Below are positions 31,152 to 40,494 of a DNA stretch of 64,000 nucleotides, one piece after another. Positions within the stretch are counted from its first letter, which is position 1; each line of letters opens with the position of its first letter. Below the pieces are notes generated by a model, which had not been told where the DNA came from, ran no database searches, and saw only the letters and a program-made list of their open reading frames with translations. Source of the stretch: Micromussa lordhowensis (Eukaryota; Cnidaria; Anthozoa; Scleractinia; Lobophylliidae); assembly GCA_964020085.1 (NCBI GenBank), contig OZ026604.1, positions 22,636,932 to 22,700,931 on the forward strand. Direction: 5' to 3'. The position numbers were made by a program, and so were the translations under genes.

Positions 31152-33156
31152 ATGGCCTCTACAAACGAGCATACTAAAGAGCAACTGAACTACTACAGGA
31201 TTTGTTATGTGATGACTGACATCCTAGCTGATGGCCTGCGATCAATCTTCAAACAAGAATGGGACAATCTCTACGAGAGCACTAAGGGAGAATGGAAAGA
31301 TGAGCCTAGAAATGGACTCAACTTTTGGAATGGGGAATCTCCTGATAACAAACGTAAACATGCCCATCTTCTGACCACCATGGTAAATGGAAATAGAGCA
31401 GAATGGAATTGTACCATGCTGTTTTATGCCATCCTCAACTCTGACTCTATCCACCTTCTAAGTCCAGCAGTCCAATCAAATGTGGAAGAACTCCAAAAGC
31501 TCAGAAGAGAAGAATTTACAAACATGCCAGAAGACCATCTTACCGATACAGAGTTTGAAAATGCCATCAGCAAAGTTGATGTTGCCTTCCAAGCCCTCGG
31601 TCTGCCAACTGAGCAAATTCAAGCAATCAGAAATCAGACAAGTTTTGCCAAGGAGAAATTAAGAGATGTCTTGAAAAAGGTTACCAGCTTAAAGCAGAAC
31701 GAAAGTCAGGTTGATGAGGTTACTACGTACAGTGACTTGGGTAGTATACACAATCACTTGAGTGACCTAGACAAAGCAAAAGAGTGTTATGATCTTGCCC
31801 TGGCCATTCGTCTAGAAAAACTTGGAGCTGAGCACATCAATGTAGCAACTACTTACAATAAGCTGGGCAACGTGCACCTTCATCTGGGTGACTTTCAGAA
31901 GGCAAAAGAGTATTTTCATTGTGCATTGGCAATCGGTCTGAAAAAGCTTGGAGCTGAGCATGGTGATCTTGTAACCACTTATAATAACCTTAGAGACGTT
32001 CACATTGAGCTGGGTGAATTGGAGCAGGCAAAAGGTTATTACGATCACGCACTGGCCATTGCTTTGAAGGAAGGAGCTGAGAATGGCAATGTTGCAGTGA
32101 CCTACAATAATCTGGGAAATTTGCACAGTGACCTGGGCGAACTGGAGAAGGCAAAAGAGTATCTTGATCATGCACTGGCCATTCGTCTGAAAATTCATGG
32201 CCCTGAGGATGTTAATGTCGCAGGTTCTTACAGTTGCCTGGGTAATGTACACCTTCAGCTGGGTGACCTGAGGCAGGCAAAGGCGTATCAAGATCATGCA
32301 CTAGCCATACGCCTGAAGAAGCAAGGCCCTGAACATCTTGATGTGGCTATGACTCTAAATAACCTTGGCAATGTGTATGAAAACGCTGGTGGCCAAGAGC
32401 AGGCAAGAGAATACTTCAATCGCGCTCTGGCCATACTCCTCCAAAAGCTAGGCCCTGAGCATGTCCATGTCGCAGCTACTTACAACAACCTGGCCAATGC
32501 TCACATGAACCTGGGCGATCTGGAGCAGGCAAAAAACTACTATGATCTTGCATTGGCCATTCGTCTGAAAAAGTTTGGACCTGAACATATTAATGTTGCA
32601 AATGCTTACAACAACCTAGGTACTATACACAGAGCCCTAGGAAACCTGAAGCAAGTCAAAGAGTATTGTAATCTTGCCCTGGCCATCCGTTTGAAAAAGC
32701 AGGGACCTGAGCATGTCGATGTCGCATCTACTTACAACAACCTTCATTGGCAATTTACATAAGGATCTTGGCGACCTGGAGCAAGCGAAAGAGTGCTTTG
32801 ACCACGCACTTGCCATTCGTCTGAAAAAGCTTGGGCCTGAGCATAGGGATGTCGCAACTACTTACAATAACCTTGGCAACGTCCATCTCCACCTGGGTCA
32901 CTTGCAGCAGGCAAAAGATCATTACAATCGTGCACTGTCTATTAGTCTGAAGGAGCTTGGTCCTGAGCATTTTGAGATCGCAGTGATGAACAGTAACCTG
33001 GGCGTCGTACACACAGACCTCGGTGACCTGGAACAGGCAAAAACGTGTTACGACAATGCACTTGCCATTCTTCTGAAGAAGCTTGGGCCAGACCACTCGG
33101 CTGTCAAGACAGTTCAGTACAACATAGCTGAGCTTCAACAGAAGCAGCAGAAGTAA
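31152..33156 (+). CDS. HEPN(DZIP3-type)-TPR protein, frameshifted
   Basis: One large exon. Residues about 10-165 (YYRICYVMTDILADGLRSIF, WNGESPDNKR, NRAEWNCTMLFYAIL, LRREEFTNMPEDHLTDTEFE) match from memory the HEPN_DZIP3-like N-terminal domain common in cnidarian TPR and NLR-like proteins. From about residue 188 come 42-residue TPRs of the kinesin-light-chain/nephrocystin-3 type (YNNLGNVHLHLGDLEQAK, ALAIRLKKLGPEH). Eight full units precede 32744. There the frame breaks: CATT at 32745-32748 is extra, giving a stop at 32760. Without it the repeat phase is restored and three more units follow to a stop at 33156. The start is the ATG at 31152. The break could be a real null allele, a pseudogene or an assembly error. 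TPRs mediate protein contacts and HEPN domains are often RNases or dimerisation modules; the function here is unknown. Confidence 0.8.
32745..32748 (+). other. 4-nt frameshifting insertion in the TPR array
   Basis: The codons TAC AAC AAC CTT should lead directly into GGC AAT as in the other repeats (YNNLGN). Here CATT intervenes, so the original frame reads HWQFT and stops. Removal of exactly four bases restores canonical repeat length, which argues against a functional alternative reading. Confidence 0.7.
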
Positions 33157-33233
33157 ATATTTGTAGCATTTTCTTAGCATTGGCTGAGAAAGTTTTAAGC
33201 GATCAGAGCACCAGAAATTGGTCTAAAAGGTGG

Positions 33234-34050
33234 TTTTAAGATGGTTCGAAATAGTTTTATGGCGCGCGCAAACTGGGTTCTAATCTCGCAAATTCGGCAT
33301 CAAGTCGATCCAAGCCATGAGGAACAAAACGTCTGGCTACTTTGGCAAAAATAATAGAGTACTTTGATAAAAACTGATGTTTTAAACACATATTGGTCCC
33401 CGAGAAAGGTAGAATCGCCCAATTGTAAGTTGTTTTAGAATCTTGTAGAACAAAACATCACTGTACAAAACACTGCCAACTGCGAAATTCAACAAGCCTA
33501 ATCTCGCGCGTGCAGTTGACGCACATGCGCAAATGCTGATCTTGTCGTGTCGAAATTTTGGAGTTTTTATAACTTTAATCGCTCATATTTCCGCTTCCGC
33601 TCAGTGGATTTTTTTCATTTTTTCGGTGATAACCAGGATCAATTGGCTGCATACATAGTCCGATTTTTAAAAAATTCTGTAGGCAGGAAAAAAAAATAAG
33701 AGAACAATAGTCAAAAAGAGGATTTTTTTCTTAATCTACCCTACAGATTTTTTTTAAACTAAAATATTTTGAAGGTCATTTCTGGTGACATAAAATATTG
33801 CAGTTTGTGAAGATTTCACCGACCAATTTTTTAAAAAAGACAATAGATTTCAATTTTAGGGGCTCAACGGAATGCGTCATATGGTTGCTATGGTAACAGG
33901 TTTTCTGAAATGAATGTCGTGTAATGAATCTATGATGTTTCTTTTATTTCTGTGCCAAATTTCATAGTGATACGATGAACCAAACATAATTTAGAAAAGA
34001 ATTTGTGAACTTGTCTCGGGAAAATGAAAACTATTTCGAACCACCTAAAA
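33234..34050. mobile_element. Non-autonomous DNA transposon, about 0.8 kb
   Basis: The left end TTTTAAGATGGTTCGAAATA and the reverse complement of the right end, TTTTAGGTGGTTCGAAATAG, match over about 25 bp. The interior has no transposase. It carries an X-box-like GTTGCTATGGTAAC at 33884-33897. The terminal AAG(A/G)TGG(C/T)TC resembles the element at 28374-29391, suggesting one superfamily. Confidence 0.6.
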
Positions 34051-34602
34051 TGTATAGGTTAGTATTAAAAGGCTTTTAGCAACTAGTCAGATTTGGTTTA
34101 GTTTGAGACTAATTTCCACAATTTTTAATTGGAGCTTTCAAGCTAAGCATTGTATGTTTGCATTTAGGCAGAACAAGACTTACATGTGCTAAAAACAGTA
34201 CTAACATGCGAGGAGACATCAACTCAATATTTGAGGAAATATTCAAGATAGCATATCCACTGTCAAGCATCAATATGTCAAGTGCTATTTTGCATAGAAA
34301 ATGTCAATATACTACTAGACACAAAGTAACAAAAAAGACAAGTAAGCAATTCACAAGATGAAAAATAAACAAAGAGGGGAAAAAAGAAATGTGACTAGAA
34401 GATGCTAGTTACCAGACTAAAAAGTTACAAATTCAAAGAAAATCTTGATGGAAACATCAGGAAAATACTGTTTATCAAATATACACTGTCATGTAATTAA
34501 GAAATAGAAAACATGTACTGTGTTTCTATCGAGTTATCACAAGTGGAAGTTTGGGAGAATGAGAAATGTTGTGGGAACATGTGCCACAGGCGAGTGTTTC
34601 CA

Positions 34603-34709
34603 TAACCTGCGATCATGCCCTTCTCGTGGCGAAGGAGGGCGTAATTTTTTTTCCCTCTCCGGCCCTTTTCCCTTCGTCTTCCCAAAAAAATACGCCTGAT
34701 CGCAGGTTA
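34603..34709. mobile_element. MULE-like MITE with 9-bp target duplication
   Basis: A 107-bp element with inverted ends TAACCTGCGATCA and TGATCGCAGGTTA. Direct repeats GTGTTTCCA at 34594-34602 and 34710-34718 flank it exactly. Nine-base target duplications are typical of Mutator-like elements. The interior is pyrimidine-rich and non-coding. Confidence 0.8.
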
Positions 34710-35149
34710 GTGTTTCCACAGCTTTTTGGACTTCTCCAAAACTTTCATGAGTGTTTCTATTAAACAATTACATTATGAACTCGAGATTTCTATCGTGCAT
34801 AGAAATCGAGAGTGAATAATCTAAATTGTTTCAGTATTGTTTTTAGTCTACTAGTGATTCAAAACTTTATCTAAATCCTCTTCACAAACACTTCGAAAAT
34901 GCCAAGAAGTGGCTGTCATTTTGCAACACGATTAGAAACACAATTTTAAACTAATCAGTGCACATATTTGCTTTGGGTTATTTACTTATGTTATTTTAAG
35001 TATAGGTTTTTCCTCGCATTTAACCAGCAAAACAATGTAGTAGTAGTAGTTATAGTGAAAATAATTAAAGCTGTCAAATGATGTCTTATCATCAGTATCA
35101 GCTGAATAAACCTATATATTAGTCAGTGATGAGCATGCCTCATGGATTC

Positions 35150-35405
35150 AATAGGTGCCCTAATAGTTAGCAAGCTTGACTCCGAATCGAACATTCAAAG
35201 TTTGAGCCCTGGCTGAGTTCACTGCATTGTGTTCTTGGAGAAGACACTTTACTCTCACAGTGCCTCTCTCCACCCAAGTGTATAAATGGGTATCAGGGAA
35301 TTTAATGCTGGGGTAATCTTGTGCATGCAATAGACTAGCCATCCTATCCAGAGCAGAGTGGAAATGTTCCTGGTTACTTAGTGCTACAGAAACCGGGCTT
35401 CAACA
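35150..35405 (+). mobile_element. tRNA-derived SINE
   Basis: Degenerate head TAGTTAGCAAGCTTGACTCC and AGTTTGAGCCCTGGC, then the family body CAGTGCCTCTCTCCACCCAA, TATAAATGGGTATCAG, TTTAATGCTGGGGTAA and a 3' end at CTTAGTGCTAC. Same family as 12099-12345, with more decay. Confidence 0.65.
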
Positions 35406-35436
35406 ATTCAAAGAGAACTAGTACGGTGTAGCAGCA

Positions 35437-35439
35437 GCC

Positions 35440-35481
<42 letters not shown>
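35437..35481 (+). repeat. (CAA)n microsatellite
   Basis: About 14 CAA triplets directly downstream of the SINE at 35150-35405. Translations into poly-Val or poly-Gln across it are artefacts. Confidence 0.85.
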
Positions 35482-36008
35482 GCCTTTAAAAGTATGTTCA
35501 GTTTTTTTATTCCTGATGAATTGATCATCATTATGTTATTGGAGGAAACAAAGTCACTCAGATCCTGTCTTGATACTTGATCCTGTCTTAGACAAGAAGG
35601 TGGCATCACTTCATATGCTACCCAATCTTGATATGGGCTCTGGAATAGTACAGTCACCCCAGTCTATAGTATGGTATTTTAGTTGCCTTGTCTCTGAGGC
35701 AGATCTTGCTCAATATATTTCTGTATGGTCACAACTAGGCAAAAGCCAGATAGCCAAGAGTCAATGCCATCTTTTCGCTGACATCATACAGTCATTTCAC
35801 ATCCTTTTAACTATTTTCCATTTGTGTTAGTCTCCTTAATACTAGAGAACAGCCTTGGACAGTCCAGGAGCGAAGCATGTGACAGTCTTGTCATGTATCT
35901 TGTACTGTACAACCTTTGAACTATGTTTTACTTTGCTCTGGTCTCTGCTAGTCATGGTGAGCTGAAAACAAAGAAGAAGACAATGTGGGAAACAGATATT
36001 AATGTGCA

Positions 36009-36135
36009 AATTCTGCTTTCTGGTCTAATACGTTTGTTATGGTACTCATTGGGAGAATTTGATCAAGCAAAAAACCTTCAGCATGAGGCCTATAGATGTT
36101 TTCTGGCACTGGAACAGCACTCTGCTGTGTGCTGA
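36009..36135 (+). pseudogene. TPR-like remnant
   Basis: The frame around LLWYSLGEFDQAKNLQHEAY fits the TPR consensus (W/L, LG, F, AK, A spacing) and is followed by CFLALEQHSAVC and a stop. Upstream residues show no clear repeat. It lies about 2.9 kb downstream of the HEPN-TPR gene on the same strand, so it may be debris of a tandem paralogue, or chance. Confidence 0.3.
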
Positions 36136-36217
36136 GGTTAATGTCATCTTGTCATCATGACAAGTTCTTTATTCCATGCCGTTTATACAAAAAACTCATG
36201 GGTTTAATTCTACTAAC

Positions 36218-39200
36218 CTGGCCATGGACATCTTTACAGTAGCCACTCCTGAGCCCTCTTACATGAAGTTCCATATGTGCCACATAGCACAGCTGTTTCC
36301 ATAGTAACAGTGACTCCTCATCATCAACATCACTGTCATTGTGTACCAGTGTAACCAGGCAACCATCCACCTTTGAGGAAAAACAAACAAACAAATAATT
36401 GAACACTTGTTTTGGTTGATTGTTGATTGAGCACAATGACTTGGGGTACAAGTAACTAAAGGCTACATTTTTCAAGGCAACATGATGCATAGCAGCTCAT
36501 TTGTTGCAGTAAAGAAGATGCAGTACTGAAATTCATCCCTTGTTAACCAAAAAATCACATTGAGATTTGAATAGCTGACTTTTTTGCCCATTGTTTCAGT
36601 GAAACAAGTTAGGTTAAGTGGCTGTCCAAGCCTAGTGGCCCATAAAGCTAGTGTTTTTCTCTGTTTCTTTTTTTAGCATAATGCAACTGCATGATGTAGA
36701 AGTCACTTTACCATCCCGCTTGATGATGGGATATTAGTCCATATATCAAGGTCACCTCACCCCTTCTACCCCCCCCCACACCCCCTCCCCCTCCCCCTCC
36801 CCCTGTGCTCTGCTGGTACCCAGAACTAGTTACTGCAACATGAAGTGTTACTACCAATCTGGCCCGGGTTGTTCAAAGAGCAGATAATACTATTCACCGG
36901 ATAAATCACTATCCAGTAAACACTTATCAACTGGATAGATATTTATCCTATGGATAGCATTATCTACCCTTTGAATAACTCAGCCCAGGAGTGTTAATTG
37001 TGACCTCTTCAATGGGATGGTAATTTTTTTATTATGATTGTGTACGGAGAAAGGCATAGCATGAGTAAAGAACATTACCCATGCAAGTGACTCCGGCTTG
37101 GCTTAAACCTGAAATTGTCTTGCCAGACTTCTACCAAAACAGGCTCTACCAAACACCGGCATGACTCCCCATTTATTTTTAATAAATATTAAATGTTTAC
37201 ATGTACCGTGGATGGAGAGTAGCACATCATAGTAGAGCAATAGTGAATAAAATTGAGAACATCCTGGACATGTACTCCAACAGACAGAAGAGCTGTTAAA
37301 TCATCAATCAACAGCAAACAAGGTTTTGTTTCTTTACCAAGAGACAATTTGATTCTGTTGTATAGAGGCTGAAGTGTAAAGGTTTGACTTCTGCAGATAA
37401 AAACAACTGATTATTCAACTAGCTGCACAATACAAGTGATAGTTCTAGCACTGTTATGGGTCATCTGACAGCGTCCAAAATTAACAGTCTGAGACAAACT
37501 CATGGTTTTCATCAGATCACCTTAATTAGATGAACTGTCTTGAAAGCTAAACTAAAATAAAAATCCCATTTTTACTCAAAGAGTACAGGTTAGTATAATT
37601 TACAATCGCCTAATCCAACTGAAATGACTCCTACCCAAAATCAAATCTCAGCAAACCTGGTGAGATACTTAGAATCTATACTTAGCAAAAATTATCTGCC
37701 TTCTAAACATTACCCACAATTTCCAGCACAGATCCTAACAGTTATGACATTGCTTGCAACGGTTAAATTATATAACCTACATCGTAAAGTAAAGGGGTGC
37801 AAAGAAACCCAATTATCAGGCTTATGCTTTCAGCAAGCAGTAACTATGATGAGCTAGCCCAAAATTTAATCTCATTAGCCCCCCAAAATTTCCTGTCTTA
37901 CAAAAGTTCTGTAATTGAATTTCCTCAAACATTGTCTGAAGAAACTTTTGCCTTCCCATTGGCCTTAGGGCATGTGGAGGGCAGCATCGTCTAGCCTAAT
38001 GCTAAAATCTTCTAGCCCAGGCTTATTAGTCATGACTTTCCTTGCATGCTGAGGTAAGACAAGAGTCGGTTAAAACAGAAGTTGTAATAAACAAAAAATT
38101 ATGTGATGTACCTGAGATTTCTAAAAGGGTTGATGTCATCAGCATTATTGCCTTCCTCACTGTCATCATTTAAACTGTCTGAAACAAGTTTCAAACCATC
38201 CAGAAAAGTCACCTGACCACTATCACAAGCACTACTGAGGCTTGTACCCTGAAACAATAAATGGGCATATGCAGCATTAAAAAGCTACAAATCATGTTAA
38301 ATCACTTAAAAGGCAATCTGACTCATATTATTTTATGTTTGGAGGGGTAAAGTTGATTAGGGTGTATAATTTTAATCAGTGAATTATGTTGTTTTAAAAC
38401 AATATCCATACTCCTTTCACATAGGGCATTTTTTATTTAACCCCCCATCCCATTCCCCTGAAAATTGCAATGTTTGTTCATGGTAAAGTCTGCATACGAG
38501 CCTAGTGGCTCATCAGGCATGAGCTTATCCTGGGTTCTGCAGCATGAAGTTACTAGGAGTATTTCCACTCCCCCTGGATGGGATGCTAGTCCATCGCAGG
38601 GTTACCCCCAGCATTAAATTTGCCGGTACCCATTTATACACCTGGGTGGAGAGAGGCACTGTGAAAGTAAGTGTTGGCCAAGAACACAACACAATGTCCC
38701 CGGCCAGGGCTTGGACCTGGACCACTCCATCCGGAGACGAATGCACTTAAATCATGCTCATCAAGCCATCCTCATCTTTCAAATATCTGATAGCCCTTGG
38801 GTATAAGTATTATCTGGAACCAAAGATTTGTAATTTCTATTCTAGAGTAAATTTCTTCGATAAAAGAGTAATATGTAGATATTAAAAACAAAATAAAATT
38901 AAAACAATACTTACTAGTTTCTGAGCAACATTGTTGTAATGAGAGAAGGACTGGACTAATGCAACAAAGAATACTTTAAAGCCTCCTGGAAAAAGGAAAA
39001 AGCCAGCAGTTTGTGATGAATGGTAAACTACTCATAAACCTTTCATCCAGAAATAAAGATGAGTTTTTCTATAACAATTCTAGATCATTACATCTTTTGT
39101 TAAGAGTTATGAAATTACAGCTATAAGTGTATCTAACCCTAAGGGCCTATATTTGGGAGGTGGTGCAAGCAGGGCATATTTTCTAAAATGATTTGAATTA

Positions 39201-40373
39201 GATCTGCCAGGGGCTTGATGTCTACAAGGGAGGAAAGGCTATTAATTATCAGTAAGAATTGTGTGATGCAAGACCCTCTGTCCAAAGTATGTTCCACTGT
39301 ACAGTTCCAGAAAAAAATTAAATCCATTCTCCCACGAGCCCACAGAAGAGATTGGAAATTCCTAGGGGTGGGGTGGGAGGTCTGTAAGACCAAAAAGTTT
39401 AAATAAATGCATAAAGCTTAATTGGGAATTCCAGAGGGGTGGGGTGTCTTCATTATATGCAAAAAGAACACTATTTTCTTGCAGGGCACAGCAGGCAGTG
39501 CCATCATGGGTAGCCAATTGCATGACAGGATTCTGTTTATCTTGCCTGCTCACAGAGTTAGTCATATAATAAGTACCTTTAATGTACATGGTGAGAAAGT
39601 GATGAACAAGAAAGCTGCCATCATTCTGACAATCAGATATTAACACAAACTTTCTCTGCAGGCAAAAAAAAAAAACAATTTCGAGTACCAAATTAATTTC
39701 CTTCTTATAATATTAATGTATTAAAAACTGTTAAACAGAGAGTGGATAAGACTAAAGAGAAACATCTAAGTAGGGCAAACACTAACAGTAATGTTTTGCA
39801 CAGGAAATGTGGGGCATAGACTGTTTTCCTTTTTTGCCATGGTCAGGGCATGGGAGAAAGGATATATTTAACATCAAACAAGTTATCAGGAAAGGATATT
39901 GAACTAATTTTCTTTCTTCTTCTTCAGCTGTGCAAGGCTCCCACAGTGGAGTCTGGGATGGATGGGGGGAGGTGGGTTAGGGGGCCCGGGGGGGACTTTC
40001 ATATAAAGAGGAAGGGGGTACTCGTTGTAACTTTTATGGGTTACAAACGCAGTTTTGGTACTTCTGAGGGTGTTCAGTCAGTGGGAGCTTTTGCAGTACG
40101 TTTTAGGGTATTGAGCCGAAAAAATATAACAGGAGATAATGTGTTATGTTAGAACTGCTACCTCTTAGGGGAGAAAACAATTTCAAGGCATGTCCACAAA
40201 AAAGGATCTTGGTACCTCTTAGGGGTTACCCCCGATCACCACGATCGATTCCTGACAAATTACAATAAAAAAGAAATGAATCAGCGCTTTTCTTAGTCAT
40301 TCAGAATTTCATAACGTACCTTAGGCGGGCTTTTTTCGTTGAAATTTGTTAAAGAATTCAAATCTGGAAACAT
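36218..40373 (-). CDS. ELP6: ELP6, Elongator complex subunit 6 (3' end not resolved)
   Basis: Coding exons on the minus strand: 40373-40320, 39655-39577, 38985-38915, 38248-38112, 37390-37207 and 36370-36218. They are in phase, totalling 678 nt (226 aa); human ELP6 has 266. Family segments: MFPDLNSLTNF at the start, SDCQNDGSFLVHHFLTMYI, KVFFVALVQSFSHY, VTFLDGLKLV, CLLLIDDLTALLSVGV with VLNFIHYC, LVTLVHNDSD and GYCKDVHGQ. ELP6 forms the RecA-like Elp456 ring of Elongator, which supports wobble-uridine tRNA modification. The last roughly 40 residues are missing. Either another exon lies below 36218, or exon 6 reads through to a stop at about 36155 (SRIKPMSFLYKRHGIKN), where an AATAAA overlaps. 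It diverges from FBXW2 with 121 bp between start codons. Confidence 0.88.
36859..36988. mobile_element. MITE with CTGG(C)CC(G) termini
   Basis: Left end CTGGCCCGGGTTGTTCAAAG and the reverse complement of the right end, CTGGGCTGAGTTATTCAAAG, form inverted repeats. The interior contains GGATAGATATTTATCC and GGATAGCATTATC motifs. About 130 bp, in ELP6 intron 5. No target duplication is obvious. Confidence 0.6.
38535..38755 (-). mobile_element. tRNA-derived SINE, antisense
   Basis: The antisense body reads GGATGGGATGCTAGTCCATC, AGGGTTACCCCCAGCATTAA, CACCTGGGTGGAGAGAGGCA and the head CCGGCCAGGGCTTGGACC. Same family as 12099-12345. Located in ELP6 intron 3 and co-oriented with that gene. Confidence 0.7.
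39930..40250. repeat. Dispersed G-run repeat, copy 1
   Basis: Starts GGGGCCCGGGGGGGACTTTC, then ATATAAAGAGGAAGGGGGTA and CTCGTTG, and later CTACCTCTTAGGGG and AGGGGTTACCCCC. Related sequences occur at 43800-44120 and, in part, 60628-60830. It lies in ELP6 intron 1, within 75 bp of exon 1. Confidence 0.5.
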
Positions 40374-40494
40374 GACCGAAAATTCACCTCTTCCAACTTT
40401 GCACTCCCTTTGCACTTGCAGCTCATTCTCTGTCCAGCGGTTGCACACTAAACGCGACCGAGGGAGACTGGGCATAGTTCGAATCAAAACAAAT
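40374..40494. promoter_or_regulatory. 121-bp divergent ELP6/FBXW2 promoter
   Basis: The ELP6 ATG (40373, minus) and FBXW2 ATG (40495, plus) are separated by only 121 bp, so the two 5' UTRs must be short or overlap. There is no TATA box. Both proteins are broadly expressed housekeeping factors, which fits a shared CpG-type bidirectional promoter. Confidence 0.65.

Larger units (their letters stand above)
33157..36217. other. Spacer between the HEPN-TPR gene and ELP6
   Basis: It contains the inverted-repeat element 33234-34050, the MULE-like MITE 34603-34709, a SINE 35150-35405, a (CAA)n run and the TPR-like remnant near 36009. The missing last exon of ELP6 would be expected in this interval, but I did not find it. 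The open frame at 35570-35830 has no domain I recognise. Confidence 0.5.

Noticed and set aside
31812..33180. Long minus-strand frames opposite the TPR gene
   Set aside because: They mirror the 42-codon repeat on the opposite strand and show no domain; the plus frame has the TPR consensus.
35418..35657. Minus-strand frame with poly-Val
   Set aside because: It reads through the (CAA)n microsatellite and has no other protein-like sequence.
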